A stretch of 64,000 bases of DNA from Lachnospiraceae bacterium (lineage in GTDB: Bacteria; Bacillota; Clostridia; Lachnospirales; Lachnospiraceae): NCBI GenBank assembly GCA_016281335.1, contig JAEEIK010000044.1, positions 1-64,000 on the forward strand. The letters are read 5' to 3'. A model generated the notes under the pieces. It was not told the DNA's origin. It did not search any database and worked only from the letters and a program-made list of their open reading frames with translations. A program made the position numbers and the translations under genes. The stretch's first letter is position 1. Every line of letters starts with the position of its first letter. Of this stretch, positions 44,614 to 54,227 are shown in pieces.

Positions 44614-47454
44614 TTATATTCCAATACTTGTTGCAGGTCCCAGGTAACAGCCGGGAAGTTTTTTGACTTTTTTGACCACGATAATGCGTTCCAGCACATT
44701 TTCCACCTGTGTTCCGTAAAAGCTGATACGGTTTATGCCCTTCTCCAGAACTTCTTCCGCTGAGGCCTCCCTTACATGATCCAACACGCCCATGCCCCAT
44801 TCGTAAGAAGTACCCGCATCATAAGTACTGCCAAGTACCTGTACTTTCTTAAGTTCTCCGTCATTTACGGAATAGCAGATATCTATACCTCTTCCGTGAA
44901 CAAAGGGATTTACGGGTTCAAGCACAAATATGATCCTGTATTCCCCGCCCTCCGTCAGCCTGAAACTGTAATCCGCCTTCGGAGCATCCGAAATATCTTC
45001 AATGCTTCTGTCCACAGGGAACAGCTTTATCGCATCTTCATTTCTTCCCAGATCCTTAAGCAGTTTGAACTCTCCTTTATTGCCTTTTACGAGTTCATCG
45101 AAAATCCCCGCATCCATAACGACCATATCGTTTTCTTCGATAAAGCTTTTCTCACTGTCATCATATACCAACGTAAATATATCAATATTCACTTTAGAGT
45201 TTCCTATGCTGACAGTGATCTCTCCTTTAGCCGTATACGGTTCCGCTTTCTTTTCAAGGCCGGATTTGTCTATCTTGACACAAATCTCCGTATAAGGCTC
45301 GCCAAGCCCTATCCTGCCGGCAGTAATATCGGTCGTGATCCATTCTTCCGATGTGCTGATATTGTACTCCGCTCTTTCGGTTCCTCTTGCAGCAATGAAA
45401 AACTTAGCCTTAGCTTCATCGGCATTCTCTTCCTCATAAACACTGAGTTTCAAACGCCTGCCTGTCCATTCTCCGCCGCAGCTGTATCCTGTTTCACCTA
45501 TCATCCCCACCATCACATCGGTCTTATTTACCGGCGTTACATATTCAAGTGTCGGATAGGTACTCTCTTCGCTGTTCCAATTCCTGAAACCTATATGTTC
45601 AGCCATACCGAAACCATACCATCTGCCGCCTGCAGCGCTATGAAGCATATCCTTTAATGCCGTATCCCTTTCAAGACATTTTTTGACTGTCTCGGCGTGA
45701 TCATTAGCGGCAACAAGTCCCAAAGATGCAAAATGATGGTTATATGCGCTGTGTATCCACATCCGGATGTTATTCATTCCCGCATATACTTTGTATGCTA
45801 CCAGTTCGGTAAAGGCATCTTTATATTCTTCAGGACAGGTCTCTTCAGCTTTTCTGCATATTTCCTCTATCTCATCTGTCTCTTTAAGTATGCGTTCCGC
45901 TTCATAGCCTTCTTTAACGCTGTAGATACCGGCATTCATATGCTCGGGCCTTCTGTTGTTCATCAGTCTGCCGTATCTAAGATACATATCAGCCAGCGCT
46001 GATAAAGTATCCATGTCAAATGCTCCGCCGAAATTATTCACAAACCAGCGTTTCATATATTCAGCGGTTTTGTTTTCTGCCTTTATACCCCAGCTGTCAT
46101 AATCATAGGCAAGATCAAGGAAGTAATTAAGCGGCAGCTCATTCATGCCAAGATCCCCGACATTGACTATCCAGAGTCTGTTGATGCCTCTTTCGTATGC
46201 AGTGGTCATCTGCTCCCAGACCGCCGGCAGATGTGTGGAATCGATCCACTCATAGGATATCGGTCCGCCGTGATAATCAAAATGATAATACATGCCGAAA
46301 CCGCCCGGATGCTTTCTCATCTCCTCATCCGGAAGAGTCCTGACATAGCCGTGGTTATCATCACAGAGCATCAGTATCACGTCATCCAGTTCGGGATAAT
46401 CCATCAATCCCTTATTCTGCTCATCTCCGTAATAGTATGCTTCTACCTCTTTGTACAAAGCTATCATGCGGGGGACTTTTTTGAGGTCTTCGCACACTTC
46501 TTCCCTGATCAGCTTATTCTGAGTGATCAGCACTTTCTTTATCAGATCTATATTTGCACCAAGTCCGGCTTCTCCCATGATCATGGAATCCCGCTCGCCG
46601 CGCATCCCTAAGGTTATCACGTTTTCCAGATGACCGTTTCTCTTTAAGCCGTCTCTCCAGAATTCCGTAATGCCTTCTTCGTTGGAAAGGAAGTCCCAGG
46701 CGTCTCCGTATTTGGAGCCCGCCCCTCTTACCATCGAATATTCCTCACCGTGTCTTAAGCAGGGTTCGTGATGTGACAGTCCCATGACCACACCGAGTTC
46801 ATCAGCCAGTTCGGCGCTTTCAAGACCGGGGCCGTCCATTGCGAAATTGGATGCCCACATAGCCGGCCATAGATAGTTCCCTTTCATACGGAGCAGTATC
46901 TCAAAAACATTGATATACATCTTTGCATTAACTCCGCCGAAATTCTTATTGCACCAGTTTCCGAAGCAGGGCCACTCGTCGTTTATAAAGAAACCTCTGT
47001 ATTCCACCGAAGGCTCTTTGGAAATATAGCTTTCCTTTATCTCAAGATGATCGGCACGGGGCGGATCCAGCTTTGACCAGTTAACAAAGGGCGATACATT
47101 AAGCAGATCCGATATTCTGAAAAGTCCGTATATGCAGCCTCTTTTATCACTGCCTGCTATCAACAGCGTTTCAACATCAGCGGGTATCATGGCATATACT
47201 TCTCTTTTCCCTTTTATACCCCTGTCGCCTTTAAGCAATTCATCAATAAGGGCATTTTCTCCTGCTATGCCGAATATCAGCTTATAGGTTTTGATACTCT
47301 CCAATTCGGCAGCGGCTGATATCTCCTTTATCTCAGGTTTAAAACCGAGACATTTCTCTATATCCTCTCTCACCCATTCAGCCACCTTTATCAGGCCGCT
47401 TTTAGTTCCCTTTTCATAAACAAAGCAAAGACCGCTTTCTTTACTTATCTTCAT
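44614..47454 (-). CDS. GH115 xylan/xylo-oligosaccharide alpha-1,2-glucuronidase, intracellular
   Basis: A 946-residue member of glycoside hydrolase family 115, which removes (4-O-methyl)glucuronic acid from internal and terminal xylose residues. Family stretches include LLIAGSDKRGCIYGLFRIS, EPSVEYRGFFINDEWP, KMYINVFEILLRMKGNYLWPAMW, MGLSHHEPCLRHGEEY, LGMRGERDSMI and CDDNHGYVRTLP. There is no signal peptide, so it should act on imported oligosaccharides. The C-terminal part holds beta domains typical of the family. It is placed upstream of uxuA and uxuB, which use the released sugar. The long insertion-free length is normal for GH115. Confidence 0.95.
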   Translation of the reverse strand: MKISKESGLCFVYEKGTKSGLIKVAEWVREDIEKCLGFKPEIKEISAAAELESIKTYKLIFGIAGENALIDELLKGDRGIKGKREVYAMIPADVETLLIAGSDKRGCIYGLFRISDLLNVSPFVNWSKLDPPRADHLEIKESYISKEPSVEYRGFFINDEWPCFGNWCNKNFGGVNAKMYINVFEILLRMKGNYLWPAMWASNFAMDGPGLESAELADELGVVMGLSHHEPCLRHGEEYSMVRGAGSKYGDAWDFLSNEEGITEFWRDGLKRNGHLENVITLGMRGERDSMIMGEAGLGANIDLIKKVLITQNKLIREEVCEDLKKVPRMIALYKEVEAYYYGDEQNKGLMDYPELDDVILMLCDDNHGYVRTLPDEEMRKHPGGFGMYYHFDYHGGPISYEWIDSTHLPAVWEQMTTAYERGINRLWIVNVGDLGMNELPLNYFLDLAYDYDSWGIKAENKTAEYMKRWFVNNFGGAFDMDTLSALADMYLRYGRLMNNRRPEHMNAGIYSVKEGYEAERILKETDEIEEICRKAEETCPEEYKDAFTELVAYKVYAGMNNIRMWIHSAYNHHFASLGLVAANDHAETVKKCLERDTALKDMLHSAAGGRWYGFGMAEHIGFRNWNSEESTYPTLEYVTPVNKTDVMVGMIGETGYSCGGEWTGRRLKLSVYEEENADEAKAKFFIAARGTERAEYNISTSEEWITTDITAGRIGLGEPYTEICVKIDKSGLEKKAEPYTAKGEITVSIGNSKVNIDIFTLVYDDSEKSFIEENDMVVMDAGIFDELVKGNKGEFKLLKDLGRNEDAIKLFPVDRSIEDISDAPKADYSFRLTEGGEYRIIFVLEPVNPFVHGRGIDICYSVNDGELKKVQVLGSTYDAGTSYEWGMGVLDHVREASAEEVLEKGINRISFYGTQVENVLERIIVVKKVKKLPGCYLGPATSIGI

Positions 47455-47481
47455 ATCTTTCTCCTTCAGACCGTACTTCTT

Positions 47482-49194
47482 TTAGATATTATTCTTATAA
47501 TATGCCTCAAATCTTGGCCTTGCCTTCACATAGTATTCCTTAAGGCCCGCATCAAAATGCTTTCCCATTCCGTCCATTATGATCTTATCCGCTTCTTCAA
47601 AAGACATGCTCTCTTTATAAACGCGCTTGCTGACCAGCGCATCATAGACATCGGCAATCGCCATTATCCTGGCTTCAAAGGGGATTTCTTCGCCCTTAAG
47701 TCCTTCGGGATATCCGGAGCCGTCCCAGCGTTCATGATGATAATGTGCCACATTCTCGGCAATTATCTTAAAGCTTTCATCATCCGTACTTTTAAGAATC
47801 TCATGAACTATCTTGGCACCCTCTTCCGCATGTTTCTTCATCTTTTCGAATTCTTCATCGGTGAAACGTCCGGGTTTTCTCAGGATCGCATCATCAACGG
47901 CTATCTTCCCCAGATCGTGCATCGGGGCCGCCTTTATTATATCTTTACAGAACTCATCGCTGAGTTTCATTTTGTCATCTTTCAGTATTTCTTCGACCAG
48001 CATACGCACACCTTCGCTGGTCCGCTTGATATGGCCGCCGGTGGAATTGTCCCGGCTTTCAACCATGGCCGCCATGCTTAAGACGAGATTGTCGTGCATG
48101 AGCACTATACTCTTAGTCTTTTCCTCAACTTCCTCTTCAAGTTCATTATTGTATTTATCAAGCAGCTTGATATATTTCTGGTTTTGGGTATCATCCGCAA
48201 GGAATACCTGATATCCCCTGCGCTTTGATCCGTCAAACATATAGTCAACGTTCACGCTGTACATACGGTCTTCTTCATTACCGGACGGATCTCGCTTAAC
48301 ATACAGGTTCTTATTGTTCTTTTGATCCTCTTCAAAATGCGCCACCCAGTGCAGCACGGTCTTTTCCAGTTCCTTCGAATCCGATAGTTTGAAATCTATT
48401 CTCATGTCCCTGAGGGAAGGGAAAATCTCCTTTGCCGTTTCATTACTGCCCAGATAGTTGTGATCAAAATCCATGATGATAAAGCCGGTATCACCGGATT
48501 GTACGAGTGATTCAACGACCATATCGCTGACCTCATATAAGGACATTCTTCTGACTATGAAAATATATGTTATCTGCGCAAAAAGATACATGACAGGCAG
48601 TATCTCATAACCGCCTATCAGATGATGATTGATAAAATAGCCGAAGACCGTAGCTGCTTCCGGAATAAACAGAAGAAACAGTATCCTGCGGGAAACCTGT
48701 TTCTTATTGAACAGGGAATATATGATCACTATGATGCTGACAAGGAAATATATACATACGACCGCATAAAAGAAAGTATGGAACGGCCCGTATTCCTTAG
48801 TGAAGAATACGAAGCCGTCCTTAACTTCCACTTCCAGCGATCTGTAAAACAGATCCGCATGCCCCATTGTCAGGATGATGCCATACATAAGGCAGTTGAA
48901 AACGAATGCCCCTGTCCTGATCCTTTTATTGACAGTGATCTGGCACAGATCACAGACTGTCATGGTTATGAACCAGGGCAACAGACTTCCGCCAAGATAT
49001 ATGATCTTAAGCCCGATATATGCGCTTTTCACATCGGGATTATCATACAGCAGCATATAACCCAGAGTGTTTACGGGAATAAGTATAAAAATCCCCATAA
49101 TACTTGCATTAAAATGCCTGTGCCATATGAAAACATATGCCACCGCAAGCAATGCCGCCAGTATGAAAACAACCAGATAATACGTTTGAAGCAT
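47482..49194 (-). CDS. 7TM-receptor HD-GYP c-di-GMP phosphodiesterase
   Basis: Membrane signalling protein of 570 residues. Seven hydrophobic helices (residues about 1-215) resemble the histidine-kinase N-terminal 7TM domain. A PAS-like region (about 225-340) and a short coiled coil lead to an HD-GYP domain (about 370-570) with APMHDLGKIAVDD and HHERWDGSGYPEGLKG. Active c-di-GMP hydrolysis is likely. It lies 27 nt upstream of the GH115 gene and 15 nt downstream of the DUF4867-like gene, so it appears to be co-transcribed with glucuronoxylan genes. Confidence 0.93.
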   Translation of the reverse strand: MLQTYYLVVFILAALLAVAYVFIWHRHFNASIMGIFILIPVNTLGYMLLYDNPDVKSAYIGLKIIYLGGSLLPWFITMTVCDLCQITVNKRIRTGAFVFNCLMYGIILTMGHADLFYRSLEVEVKDGFVFFTKEYGPFHTFFYAVVCIYFLVSIIVIIYSLFNKKQVSRRILFLLFIPEAATVFGYFINHHLIGGYEILPVMYLFAQITYIFIVRRMSLYEVSDMVVESLVQSGDTGFIIMDFDHNYLGSNETAKEIFPSLRDMRIDFKLSDSKELEKTVLHWVAHFEEDQKNNKNLYVKRDPSGNEEDRMYSVNVDYMFDGSKRRGYQVFLADDTQNQKYIKLLDKYNNELEEEVEEKTKSIVLMHDNLVLSMAAMVESRDNSTGGHIKRTSEGVRMLVEEILKDDKMKLSDEFCKDIIKAAPMHDLGKIAVDDAILRKPGRFTDEEFEKMKKHAEEGAKIVHEILKSTDDESFKIIAENVAHYHHERWDGSGYPEGLKGEEIPFEARIMAIADVYDALVSKRVYKESMSFEEADKIIMDGMGKHFDAGLKEYYVKARPRFEAYYKNNI

Positions 49195-49209
49195 CCTTAC
49201 GCTCCGTTA

Positions 49210-49842
49210 TCAGATATCAGCGCTTATATCAATATTCTCGCCTGTAAGTCCTACATAAGCGCCGTCCTTAGCCTCAGCGCTCTCCGCATGTGCAAGAAGC
49301 CACTTGTTGCAGGCTGTCATCCACTTATCTTCCTCATTGTGAGCTTTAAGAGCCGGTACGGCGCCGTTAGTCCCCTTAGGAAGAACGATTGCAACCTTAA
49401 AGCCCTCTCCCTTTACTGCCGAGCAGGGTGCATAATGAAGGCTGGTCTCATATACTTCAACTACCTGTCCCTTCTTTGCAAGGAAAGCCTTGACTTTGGA
49501 AGTATCAAGCTTGCCGTCAACGATATCATCTGCCTTTGCCAGCAGGAGTATGAAATCGGTAGAGCCAATATTTAACTCGCTGTCACGATGATACTCAAGA
49601 CAGTTAAGCTTTGTGTTATGGCCGTTGCAGTAGCCTATCTGTATCGGCATACCGCCATAGGCATTATTCTGGAGCACTCCGAAATCACAGGTGTACTCAA
49701 GAGCTGCACAGCTCATTACGTATTCCACACCCTCGGGAAGCGGCGTAGCTTCGTCCAGTGCTTTTACAAGGCAGCCCGTATCGTAACCCAGCACCTTGCC
49801 GTAAGGCTTAAACTCGGGATCGTTTACTGAATAGATCTTCAT
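49210..49842 (-). CDS. DUF4867-family protein
   Basis: A 210-residue soluble protein that I recognise as a DUF4867 member: KIYSVNDPEFKPYGKVLGYD at the start, and the conserved core PIQIGYCNGHNTKLNCLEYH followed by RDSELNIGSTDFILLLA. The HxxE-type cluster (H135-like region LEYHRDSE) and later SLHYAPC suggest a cupin-type metal site; this is inference. Members often sit near sugar-metabolism genes, as here with GH115 and uxuAB. The role is not known. Confidence 0.85.
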   Translation of the reverse strand: MKIYSVNDPEFKPYGKVLGYDTGCLVKALDEATPLPEGVEYVMSCAALEYTCDFGVLQNNAYGGMPIQIGYCNGHNTKLNCLEYHRDSELNIGSTDFILLLAKADDIVDGKLDTSKVKAFLAKKGQVVEVYETSLHYAPCSAVKGEGFKVAIVLPKGTNGAVPALKAHNEEDKWMTACNKWLLAHAESAEAKDGAYVGLTGENIDISADI

Positions 49843-49865
49843 TACAAAATACCTCCTTTAAAGTT

Positions 49866-52800
49866 TTATATGTTACTTATTATAGCTTTTATAGTATCCG
49901 CGGTCTGCTTATATTTCTGTACAAATCCCTCATGATTTGCTTTAACATACTGCTTATCATCCGCAGCAGAGGCCTCTTCCAGTGCCCTTGCATCCTCAGA
50001 AAGTTCCATGGCGCCTATTGTCTTTGCCCCGCTTTTAAGGGAGTGCACCAGCACCTTGTACTCTTTCATATCTTCACTTTCAAGATAGCCGTCCAGTTCA
50101 GCCGCCTTTTCACTGCATTCAGTGGCAAAATCACCGAGTATCTCTGCATAAAAGCTCTGATCATCCCCGCAGAAACGTAAGGCTGCCTCCGTATCAAAAC
50201 CTTTTGCCTTAAGTTCTTTAACGATATCCGCAGCATCCGGGATCATATCATCTTCGGAATCCGGCGAAAACTCCAGTATTTCCTCTTCTTCGGCACTTTC
50301 GCTCTTCTTCTCGTTCTCCGAGTTCCATTCAACCATCTCTTCAGGCAGATACTTTATGAGCTTTTCTTCGAGTCTTTCAACCTCTATGGGTTTGGACAGA
50401 TAATCATCAAAGCCCGCTTCCAGATAGCTTTCCCTGGCCCCCACGACCGCATTAGCCGTAAGAGCTATGATAGTCATCCCCTCCGGTATCAGGCCGTTGC
50501 TCTTGAGTATTTTCAGAGTCTCAATACCGTCCATCTTCGGCATCATATGATCAAGGAAAACGATGTCATAGAAATTGCTATTGATAAGTTCTATCGCCTT
50601 TTCACCGGAATTTGCAATATCAGGTACTACGCCGTTTAATTTCAGCAGATTCTTTGCAACGCTTAAGTTCATCTCATTGTCGTCAACCACCAGTATACGC
50701 GCATTTTTGATCAGCGGGTGCTTTTGATCGGTCCTGCTTTCCTTGCTCCTTGAAAGTCTTGTTACATAATCACCTATAGGCTGGGCATCTATGATGTTCT
50801 GTTTCAGCACAAAGGAGAAGGTCGAACCCTTCCCGTATACGCTCTCTACTTTAAGGCTTGAATCCATCATCTTCAGCAGCTTAGTGACTATTGACATTCC
50901 AAGCCCGGTACCTTCGATATTGCGGTTTCTTATCTCATCAAGACGCTCGAAGGACTCAAAGAGCTTTTCCATGTCTTCTTCCCTTATGCCGATACCGGTA
51001 TCTTTCACCGTGACTTCTATCCAGAGATTATCTTTTTCGCGGTTCTTCTCAATGACTTTCAGAAGTATCTCACCTTCATCCGTATACTTGACCGCATTGG
51101 TAAGCAGGTTCATTATTACCTGGGAAACACGCACATCATCACCGTAAAGCACTGATGGCAGTTTTTCATCAACCTCAGCCGTGAATTTAAGAGCCTTCGC
51201 TTTAGCCCTGTCCGAAATGGAATTAACAAGGTTATTGATCACAGAAGCCAGATCATACTTTACGGGGATTATCTCCATCTTGCCGTCTTCGATCTTTGAA
51301 AAGTCCAGTATGCTGTTTATGATTGACAGGAGGTTGTGTCCTGCCGACTGGATATTATCCGCATAACCGAGTATATTCTTGTCCGATGATTCCCTGAGTA
51401 TCATCTCGTTCATACCAAGCACTGCATTGATCGGTGTCCTGATCTCGTGGGACATCTGGGCAAGGAACTGGCTCTTGGCCTTTCCCGCAGCTATGGCCGC
51501 ATCCGCCGCTTCCTTCATCTGCAGATTGGTCTCGTCCTGCCAGCGTATCAGGCTTGACAGGGTGCGGTATATCATAACGATACATATCATGAATATGATA
51601 AAGCACAACAGGCCGTATACGATGACCTTTCCGAAGATGCTCCATATATCAGCCACCACATAAACGGTGAAAGCGGATGCTTTCCCCGGTGAAGCGGTGA
51701 TCACCTTATAGCTTCCGTCATAATCTTTTATAAACTGGATCTTCTCATTGTTGACATCTACACTGCCGTAATTCAGATCTGCCACATTGGCGCTGCCCTC
51801 GGGAGACATCTGATAGCTGCCGAAAGGATGATTGATGATATCCCCTTCGTCATCCACAAGAAAGGCATAACCGGTATCGGAATAGCTGTCACCCAGTATG
51901 TTTACAAGTTTATCCATAAAGAAATCTATACCGAAATTCCCCATGAATTCTCCTGTATATGCATTGTATACCTTTTCCGACATTGTTACACAATACCCGC
52001 CGGTCTGCTGATCAAAGTAAGGAGCCGATATACTCCAGTTTTCCTTGCTTTTCATCAGATCCACATACCAGCTTCTTGTATCAACTCTCCATCCTTCTTC
52101 CGGCTTCCAGCCGTTATTCATATAGACACAGGGCGTAAGATCCGGACTTGCCATATAACTGACGGATATTTCCGGATACTGTACTGTGATCGCATCCAGA
52201 TAGGCTATAGTCCTGTCATAATCCTCAAGCATTTCAGGATTGGTGGAGATGATACTTACAAACATATCAAGTATGCTCTTCTGCGTGACAACCCATTCGG
52301 ACAGTCTTGACTGGTAACTGTCAGCCTCCTTCTGCATCATTACGTTGCCCCACTTATAGATCACGGTGATATTGATATAGAAGGTCACGAACATGATGAT
52401 CAGCATCAGGCTGATTATCACACGCATGAAGCGTTCGTTCATTCCTTTAACGCCGGACTTCTTTCCGGAGGCATTATCATGTTTCTCACTTCTGACTATG
52501 CTGGAATATGAGACTATCTGCCCGATAGTCTCGGAAAGCCTCTCACCTGCCGTATGTATAGAGGTCATCCTTTCCTTCAGATCATCGTCAGCGCTTTTTA
52601 TTTCGCTGCCGGAGCCTTCGAGTATCCGCTTTAAGGGTTCATTCAGCTCAGCAGTGATATTCTGAAGAAAAGCCTCTTTGGAAGCCAGCGCATTCTCAGC
52701 CTTTTTCTGATTATTTACTGCCAGAAGATACAGTATTATCACTATCGCGAAAAGCGCGACGGAAAGCAGCGCAGTGACTATCAGCTGCTTGTATGAATCT

Positions 52801-53603
52801 TTGTAAAGCTCCCAGTCATTCTCGCTGACTATCAGCACCCAGTCGTTTCCGCTTCTTGCCGCAAAGAGATTATCATAAAGATAGTCTGCTTTAACCCTTG
52901 CCGTAGCAACGCCGCTCCTGTTTCTTGCAAGATTCCAGATGCCTGCATAATCGGGAAGCACAGCCACCAGCTGCATGCCTATCAGTTTCTCATCGGCACA
53001 GCCGGCTATGATACCCTCTTCGGTAACTATAACGGCATTATGAGAGCCTGAGGTATACATCTGCCTGATATGCGCCTGTATATTGTCCATGGTATAATCG
53101 GCAGAAACTACCGTAGAGCCGTCTGCCAGCATCACAGCCACCGTATAACAGATATTTCCGGTCATTGCATCGATATAGGGCGGCGATACATAAGGTCTTC
53201 CGTTATTTCTTACAGCTCCGGTATACCACAGTCTCTCTGTCGCTATATAATCATCAGGCATATCAAAATCGGGGATGATTGCAAAATCATCTCCGGCAAT
53301 ATAAAAATTGAAAACACCGTTGTTTTCTGCTATAAGTTCTTTTTTCTTTGCGTATACGAAATCCGTCAGATCTTCATGATCATTTATATGTTCCCTGGCG
53401 ACCATCGCCAGTTCCATAGCAAGATTTTCGGCGTTCTTTATCGTGCTTTCCAGCTCACCGCTGATCATTTCCAGCTGGTATGTACCGGAATCAAGGGTCT
53501 GCCGCCTTGTCTGCCCGAAAACCATCCATATATTCATGAAAGTAACTGCAAGCAAAAGCGAGGCAATGAGTATTATCACCCCGGCATGCTTTTTGTTATT
53601 CAT
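49866..53603 (-). CDS. Hybrid sensor histidine kinase: two Cache sensors, pseudo-DHp, HisKA-HATPase, receiver, HPt
   Basis: A 1245-residue membrane kinase. An N-terminal helix, an extracellular Cache-type sensor (about 35-270) and a second helix are followed by a HisKA-like hairpin (about 300-370) that aligns with the true one but has Ala318 in place of His. A third helix, a second Cache sensor (about 405-640) and a fourth helix follow. The true kinase core has H719 (MSHEIRTPINAVLG) and an ATPase domain (NLLTNAVKYT, DTGIGIREED, GTGLGMSI). The receiver has D1018 (IVFLDHMMPKMDG) and the HPt domain H1187 (LVHSLKSGAKTIG). The output regulator is not in this window. It overlaps the small membrane protein gene by 4 nt. 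Confidence 0.95.
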   Translation of the reverse strand: MNNKKHAGVIILIASLLLAVTFMNIWMVFGQTRRQTLDSGTYQLEMISGELESTIKNAENLAMELAMVAREHINDHEDLTDFVYAKKKELIAENNGVFNFYIAGDDFAIIPDFDMPDDYIATERLWYTGAVRNNGRPYVSPPYIDAMTGNICYTVAVMLADGSTVVSADYTMDNIQAHIRQMYTSGSHNAVIVTEEGIIAGCADEKLIGMQLVAVLPDYAGIWNLARNRSGVATARVKADYLYDNLFAARSGNDWVLIVSENDWELYKDSYKQLIVTALLSVALFAIVIILYLLAVNNQKKAENALASKEAFLQNITAELNEPLKRILEGSGSEIKSADDDLKERMTSIHTAGERLSETIGQIVSYSSIVRSEKHDNASGKKSGVKGMNERFMRVIISLMLIIMFVTFYINITVIYKWGNVMMQKEADSYQSRLSEWVVTQKSILDMFVSIISTNPEMLEDYDRTIAYLDAITVQYPEISVSYMASPDLTPCVYMNNGWKPEEGWRVDTRSWYVDLMKSKENWSISAPYFDQQTGGYCVTMSEKVYNAYTGEFMGNFGIDFFMDKLVNILGDSYSDTGYAFLVDDEGDIINHPFGSYQMSPEGSANVADLNYGSVDVNNEKIQFIKDYDGSYKVITASPGKASAFTVYVVADIWSIFGKVIVYGLLCFIIFMICIVMIYRTLSSLIRWQDETNLQMKEAADAAIAAGKAKSQFLAQMSHEIRTPINAVLGMNEMILRESSDKNILGYADNIQSAGHNLLSIINSILDFSKIEDGKMEIIPVKYDLASVINNLVNSISDRAKAKALKFTAEVDEKLPSVLYGDDVRVSQVIMNLLTNAVKYTDEGEILLKVIEKNREKDNLWIEVTVKDTGIGIREEDMEKLFESFERLDEIRNRNIEGTGLGMSIVTKLLKMMDSSLKVESVYGKGSTFSFVLKQNIIDAQPIGDYVTRLSRSKESRTDQKHPLIKNARILVVDDNEMNLSVAKNLLKLNGVVPDIANSGEKAIELINSNFYDIVFLDHMMPKMDGIETLKILKSNGLIPEGMTIIALTANAVVGARESYLEAGFDDYLSKPIEVERLEEKLIKYLPEEMVEWNSENEKKSESAEEEEILEFSPDSEDDMIPDAADIVKELKAKGFDTEAALRFCGDDQSFYAEILGDFATECSEKAAELDGYLESEDMKEYKVLVHSLKSGAKTIGAMELSEDARALEEASAADDKQYVKANHEGFVQKYKQTADTIKAIISNI

Positions 53604-53800
53604 TTATCTTCTTCCTCTTTGACATCCGTTTCTTCAGCCTCTGATACCTCAGAATCATCAGCAGGCTGTTCCTTAGCTGCTTCCCCGATATAATTACCGT
53701 CTTCGTCCCATTTATCTTTATCTATGATCCAATCCTTGACTATCACAAACCCCACTACCAGTGCCATCATCGCCACCGGAAGTATCACATGCCAAAACAT
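53600..53800 (-). CDS. Small membrane protein with acidic tail, coupled to the hybrid kinase
   Basis: A 66-residue protein: one membrane helix (about 3-22, FWHVILPVAMMALVVGFVIV) and a strongly acidic C-terminal tail (SEVSEAEETDVKEEEDK). A very good Shine-Dalgarno, GGAGG, lies 7 nt before the ATG, and the stop overlaps the kinase start by 4 nt. These support a real gene. It could be an accessory or modulator of the kinase; I recognise no family. Confidence 0.75.
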   Translation of the reverse strand: MFWHVILPVAMMALVVGFVIVKDWIIDKDKWDEDGNYIGEAAKEQPADDSEVSEAEETDVKEEEDK

Positions 53801-53803
53801 ACT

Positions 53804-53821
53804 TTAGCCTCCGTAACTCAT
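53804..53821 (-). other. Five-codon leader ORF before the kinase operon (possible)
   Basis: ATG-AGT-TAC-GGA-GGC-TAA encodes Met-Ser-Tyr-Gly-Gly. Its last codons contain the Shine-Dalgarno of the next gene. It lies just after the predicted transcription start and has no ribosome-binding site of its own, so it may be chance. Confidence 0.25.
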
Positions 53822-53839
53822 GCTCTCAAAATCCTATAA

Positions 53840-53869
53840 ATTATACCAAATTTCCTCAGGTCCAGTCAA
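53840..53869 (-). promoter_or_regulatory. Promoter of the hybrid-kinase operon
   Basis: Minus strand: -35 TTGACT (53869-53864), 18-nt spacer, perfect -10 TATAAT (53845-53840). The spacer is itself a near copy of the ssrA 3' end. Confidence 0.8.
53847..53864 (-). repeat. Third copy of the ssrA 3'-end sequence
   Basis: The minus strand reads TGGACCTGAGGAAATTTG, identical at 16 of 18 bases to plus-strand 54258-54275, the 3' end of ssrA. It is inverted relative to the gene itself and in the same orientation as the ghost copy at 54205-54238. Confidence 0.6.
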
Positions 53870-54227
53870 TCAAAAAACAGCTGATATAGCTTTATATTTC
53901 CAGTGGTAATCTGAAAACAGCCATGCATTACGGATTCAAACATAAAGCCCTTAGTTACCCACTTAGTGAAAGCGAGCGGACAGCAGCAGGCTTCGCATTG
54001 TCTGAGCTCACTTGCACATCCTTGTGCAATTTAGCGAGTTAAGAAGCCTGCGGCATCCCGGGACACAATAGTCGGTCATAGCTTATTGCAACATTGAGCA
54101 GTGTTTGTCCCGCGAGGGTTAGCGAGCGATAAGCGAGCGATGCCCGAGTTACGCAAGCATGCGGGCGCTCGGCCGCAAGGCCGACTCTGCATCGCCCGCA
54201 TGCAGTTCAAATCGCCTCAGGGCCACT
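53870..54227 (-). other. GC-rich structured non-coding region next to ssrA
   Basis: I find no supported gene here. The lower part (53870-53950) is plain A/T-rich sequence. From about 53965 the composition turns GC-rich, with AGCGAG motifs and strong inverted repeats: CAGGCTTC with GAAGCCTG enclosing TTGCACA-TCCT-TGTGCAA, GGGACA with TGTCCC, and an 11-bp repeat GCATGCGGGCG (54157-54167) with CGCCCGCATGC (54193-54203) enclosing CGGCC-GCAA-GGCCG. This could be a structured RNA or the remnant of a small mobile element; the strand is uncertain. Confidence 0.55.

Noticed and set aside
54205-54226. A second tRNA or tmRNA gene next to ssrA
   Set aside because: Only the 3' end is recognisable, its T stem does not pair properly, and no 5' half is found.
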